A DNA stretch of 64,000 nucleotides from Ceratobasidium sp. AG-K. Its lineage: Eukaryota > Basidiomycota > Agaricomycetes > Cantharellales > Ceratobasidiaceae. This document shows positions 62,265 to 64,000 of this stretch, piece by piece. The translations under genes and the position numbers were made by a program. Under the pieces are notes generated by a model. The model was not told the DNA's origin, searched no databases, and saw nothing but the letters and a program-made list of their open reading frames with translations. Each line of letters opens with the position of its first letter. Positions within the stretch are counted from its first letter, which is position 1. Where the stretch lies: NCBI GenBank assembly GCA_037039685.1, contig JAWNGF010000006.1, positions 1,178,001 through 1,242,000 of the forward strand, read 5' to 3'.

Positions 62265-63845
62265 CTACATGTAAGCTTGATCAATCCAATTTACAGAACC
62301 AAGAACCGTTGTAATGGAGAGCACAGAAGACATTTGCGTGGCAAAAGATGCTCTGCCCGATTGCCAAGCCCCAGCTCTGCATATCAGCTACATTAGAAAC
62401 ACCATCTCATATTGGGTTCCACTCAACATACCCAGTATTAGCATATTCACCATAATAAACATGCCCTGTCCGAGGTTCAGAGGAAGACCAAACCTATACA
62501 TATAGTCAATATTTTGGCAGTTGGACCTAGATGGCAAAGCTTACCTTCCAGCCAGCGGCAACAACGTTGCTGGCTATGCTTGAGCTTTGCACAATCACAC
62601 GAGCATATTCGCGCCATGGTCTCCCTAAATAGCACGAACCGGTGCCTTTGATCTAATGGACACTGGTAAGTATGTACTTGCAACTATGGGGATGAAAGGT
62701 GAATACCACTGAATTGTCGATGACATAGTAGTTTGAGTCATCCGAACTCCTTCCAGATGCCGTGATATAGCCTGAAGCAATCGTTTCGATTGTCGACTTA
62801 GTAATCCAGATCGAGGCTTGCATTCCGACTACGGTATGCGTAATTAGCCCTCATCAGAGTTGCCGGGTTTATGTTAGCTCACATATCTGGAGGATATACA
62901 ATCAATGTCTGATAGCTCACAAAGAGTGAAAATACCTACAAAATCGGTAGCCCCATTAATGTACGAGCGGCCGTAAAATTGAGTCCCCTGTGTCACATCC
63001 ATCACTGTCCCTTCGTGATTGAATAGCTAGGAGGCGTACCTTATTCGCCAGAAGCGTGTCTTGGTACCCAGTAATCTTGCAGGCGTATGCTCCAAAGGTC
63101 CCGGCCTGTACACTGAGTGCGATGGCCTGGGCTTGGTCAACGGGCTTTCCATAGGTATTGGCAACGCTTTCAGAAAACTAGAGAATCAGCGGTGGAGTGA
63201 GACCTATAAACGTGCTCCCCACTTTAGATTGTACAAGCTACCAAAAGTAATCAGATAAGCGGAGGAACGCTGCGAAATGAGTCCTACCTAACACCCGTAG
63301 CAAGAACACGGACAGTTCCGCTAGCATCGTTACTCCCAGCCTGTGACGCAGGAACATCGTTGGTAATGGTGACGGTGTTTGCGTTGTAGTCCAACTTATT
63401 TGTCGTGTGTCCATATACTATATAACCAATCAGCACGATCCCTGGCCCTGACGAAACGGCTCGTACTTTTGACATTGGCTCGGTTGATAATGATTTGCTC
63501 TTTGTAAGTGCCAGCAAAAATATATAATATATGTTGCTACATCGGCGGTCAGCCTAGCTAATGCAGTCTCATGGGTACCAACCTGCTAGTATCTGCCAAA
63601 GCAGCGGCGATAGTGGAGTACTTCCCACCAGAGCCAATTGTGATAGCGCCCGCTGGAATCGAACTCGTTGGGGTAGAAGCAGTAGAACTATCAACACGTA
63701 AATAGCCCGAATTTAGGGCTATGGTAAGGTTCTGCAAACCCACTCACCTCGAGGTCTTGGTCGTCGTCGTAGTAGTCAATACAGCAGTCGAAGTTTTGGT
63801 CGTCGAGGTAGCTTGGGCCGTACTCGTTGTAGCTGTGGCAGACCC
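62265..63845 (-). CDS. Pectin methylesterase (CE8), 11 exons found, 5' end not resolved
   Basis: Exons on the minus strand: 63845-63748, 63687-63579, 63536-63467, 63417-63288, 63237-63223, 63166-63040, 62987-62936, 62828-62707, 62652-62545, 62493-62432 and 62376-62265. They sum to 1,005 bp in one frame ending TAG. The first is a Ser/Thr-rich linker (SATATTSTAQATSTTKTS); the catalytic beta-helix domain starts at IPAGAITIGSGGKYSTIAAA. Pectinesterase motifs appear in order: GTYKEQ, QAIALS, YQDTLL, DFVVG (usual DFIFG) and YLGRPWRE; the C-terminus is NWIDQAYM. The enzyme removes methyl groups from plant pectin outside the cell. The signal peptide and any further N-terminal exons lie in 63846-64000 or beyond and are not resolved. 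One exon is only 15 bp. Confidence 0.87.
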
Positions 63846-64000
63846 CTGGGAAGAGGATCAATATTACAGGAAATTATACAAGCAGGTTAAACGTACTGGC
63901 AAGCACTGGGAATAGCTTGGCGCGTTCTAGCGTTAATCAAGAAAGATTGCATCAAGCGGTATGACTTACAACTCGTTTGAATAAACGCAGGTCTAAAATA

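Noticed and set aside
63467..63579. Frameshift in the pectin methylesterase gene at an AT/T run
   Set aside because: Using the donor GTACCC after the Leu codon at 63579 instead of the nearer GT restores the frame without any indel.
1..64000. CRISPR arrays, rRNA or tRNA genes
   Set aside because: No regular spaced repeats and no recognisable tRNA or rRNA sequence were seen; tRNA detection by eye is weak, so a missed tRNA is possible.

Overview
The window looks like basidiomycete nuclear DNA, most likely an Agaricomycete of the Rhizoctonia/Ceratobasidiaceae type. The support is introns of about 50 bp with GT..AG ends, NACHT-WD40 (HET-E-like) NLR genes, chromodomain Ty3/gypsy retrotransposons, a bicupin oxalate decarboxylase relic and a pectin methylesterase. 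The genus is an inference from gene style; no search was run. About two thirds of the window is transposon.

Left flank (1-12.5 kb). After 2.3 kb without a supportable gene there is a three-exon DUF1275-type membrane protein gene (2322-3445), a decayed oxalate decarboxylase gene (4800-5963), and a plus-strand NACHT-WD40 gene (6463-11219) whose NACHT and WD40 halves are put out of frame by one base.

Centre (12.5-39.5 kb). A second NACHT-WD40 gene runs on the minus strand from about 39.52 kb to 12.48 kb. It is cut into five pieces by four insertions: a TA-flanked foldback element (13815-15810, itself carrying a solo LTR) and three Ty3/gypsy elements, here called A (16445-23672, target duplication AGGGT), B (24484-31592, CTGGA) and C (32125-39063, GTACC). 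Removing each insertion plus one target copy rejoins the NLR in frame, so one gene of roughly 3.7 kb now spans 27 kb. It also carries at least eight stops and several frameshifts.

Right part (39.5-64 kb). A small gene with a Clr2-N-terminal-like domain (42173-42850) lies in a CpG-poor block with many decayed LTRs and a Tc1-like transposase remnant. Element E (47317-61680, CATAA) is an old, decayed relative of B. Its 5' LTR was split by the young element D (47650-54879, ATTGC), a sister of A. The right edge holds an 11-exon pectin methylesterase gene on the minus strand (62265 to at least 63845).

Features shared by the retroelements: (i) gag and pol are joined by a -1 shift at the same heptamer GGGAAAA in all five; (ii) no tRNA primer site was recognised, but the 12-14 nt after the 5' LTR are complementary to a hairpin arm about 25-35 nt downstream of the LTR TATA box, the layout of Tf1/sushi self-priming; (iii) A/D and B/E each carry an extra 3' reading frame (ORF3) overlapping the tail of pol, preceded by a TATA-like box and ending in acidic IDLT-type motifs resembling SUMO-interacting motifs. 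ORF3 is the best candidate here for something undescribed. LTR-pair differences are almost all CpG transitions, suggesting methylation-linked mutation of repeats.
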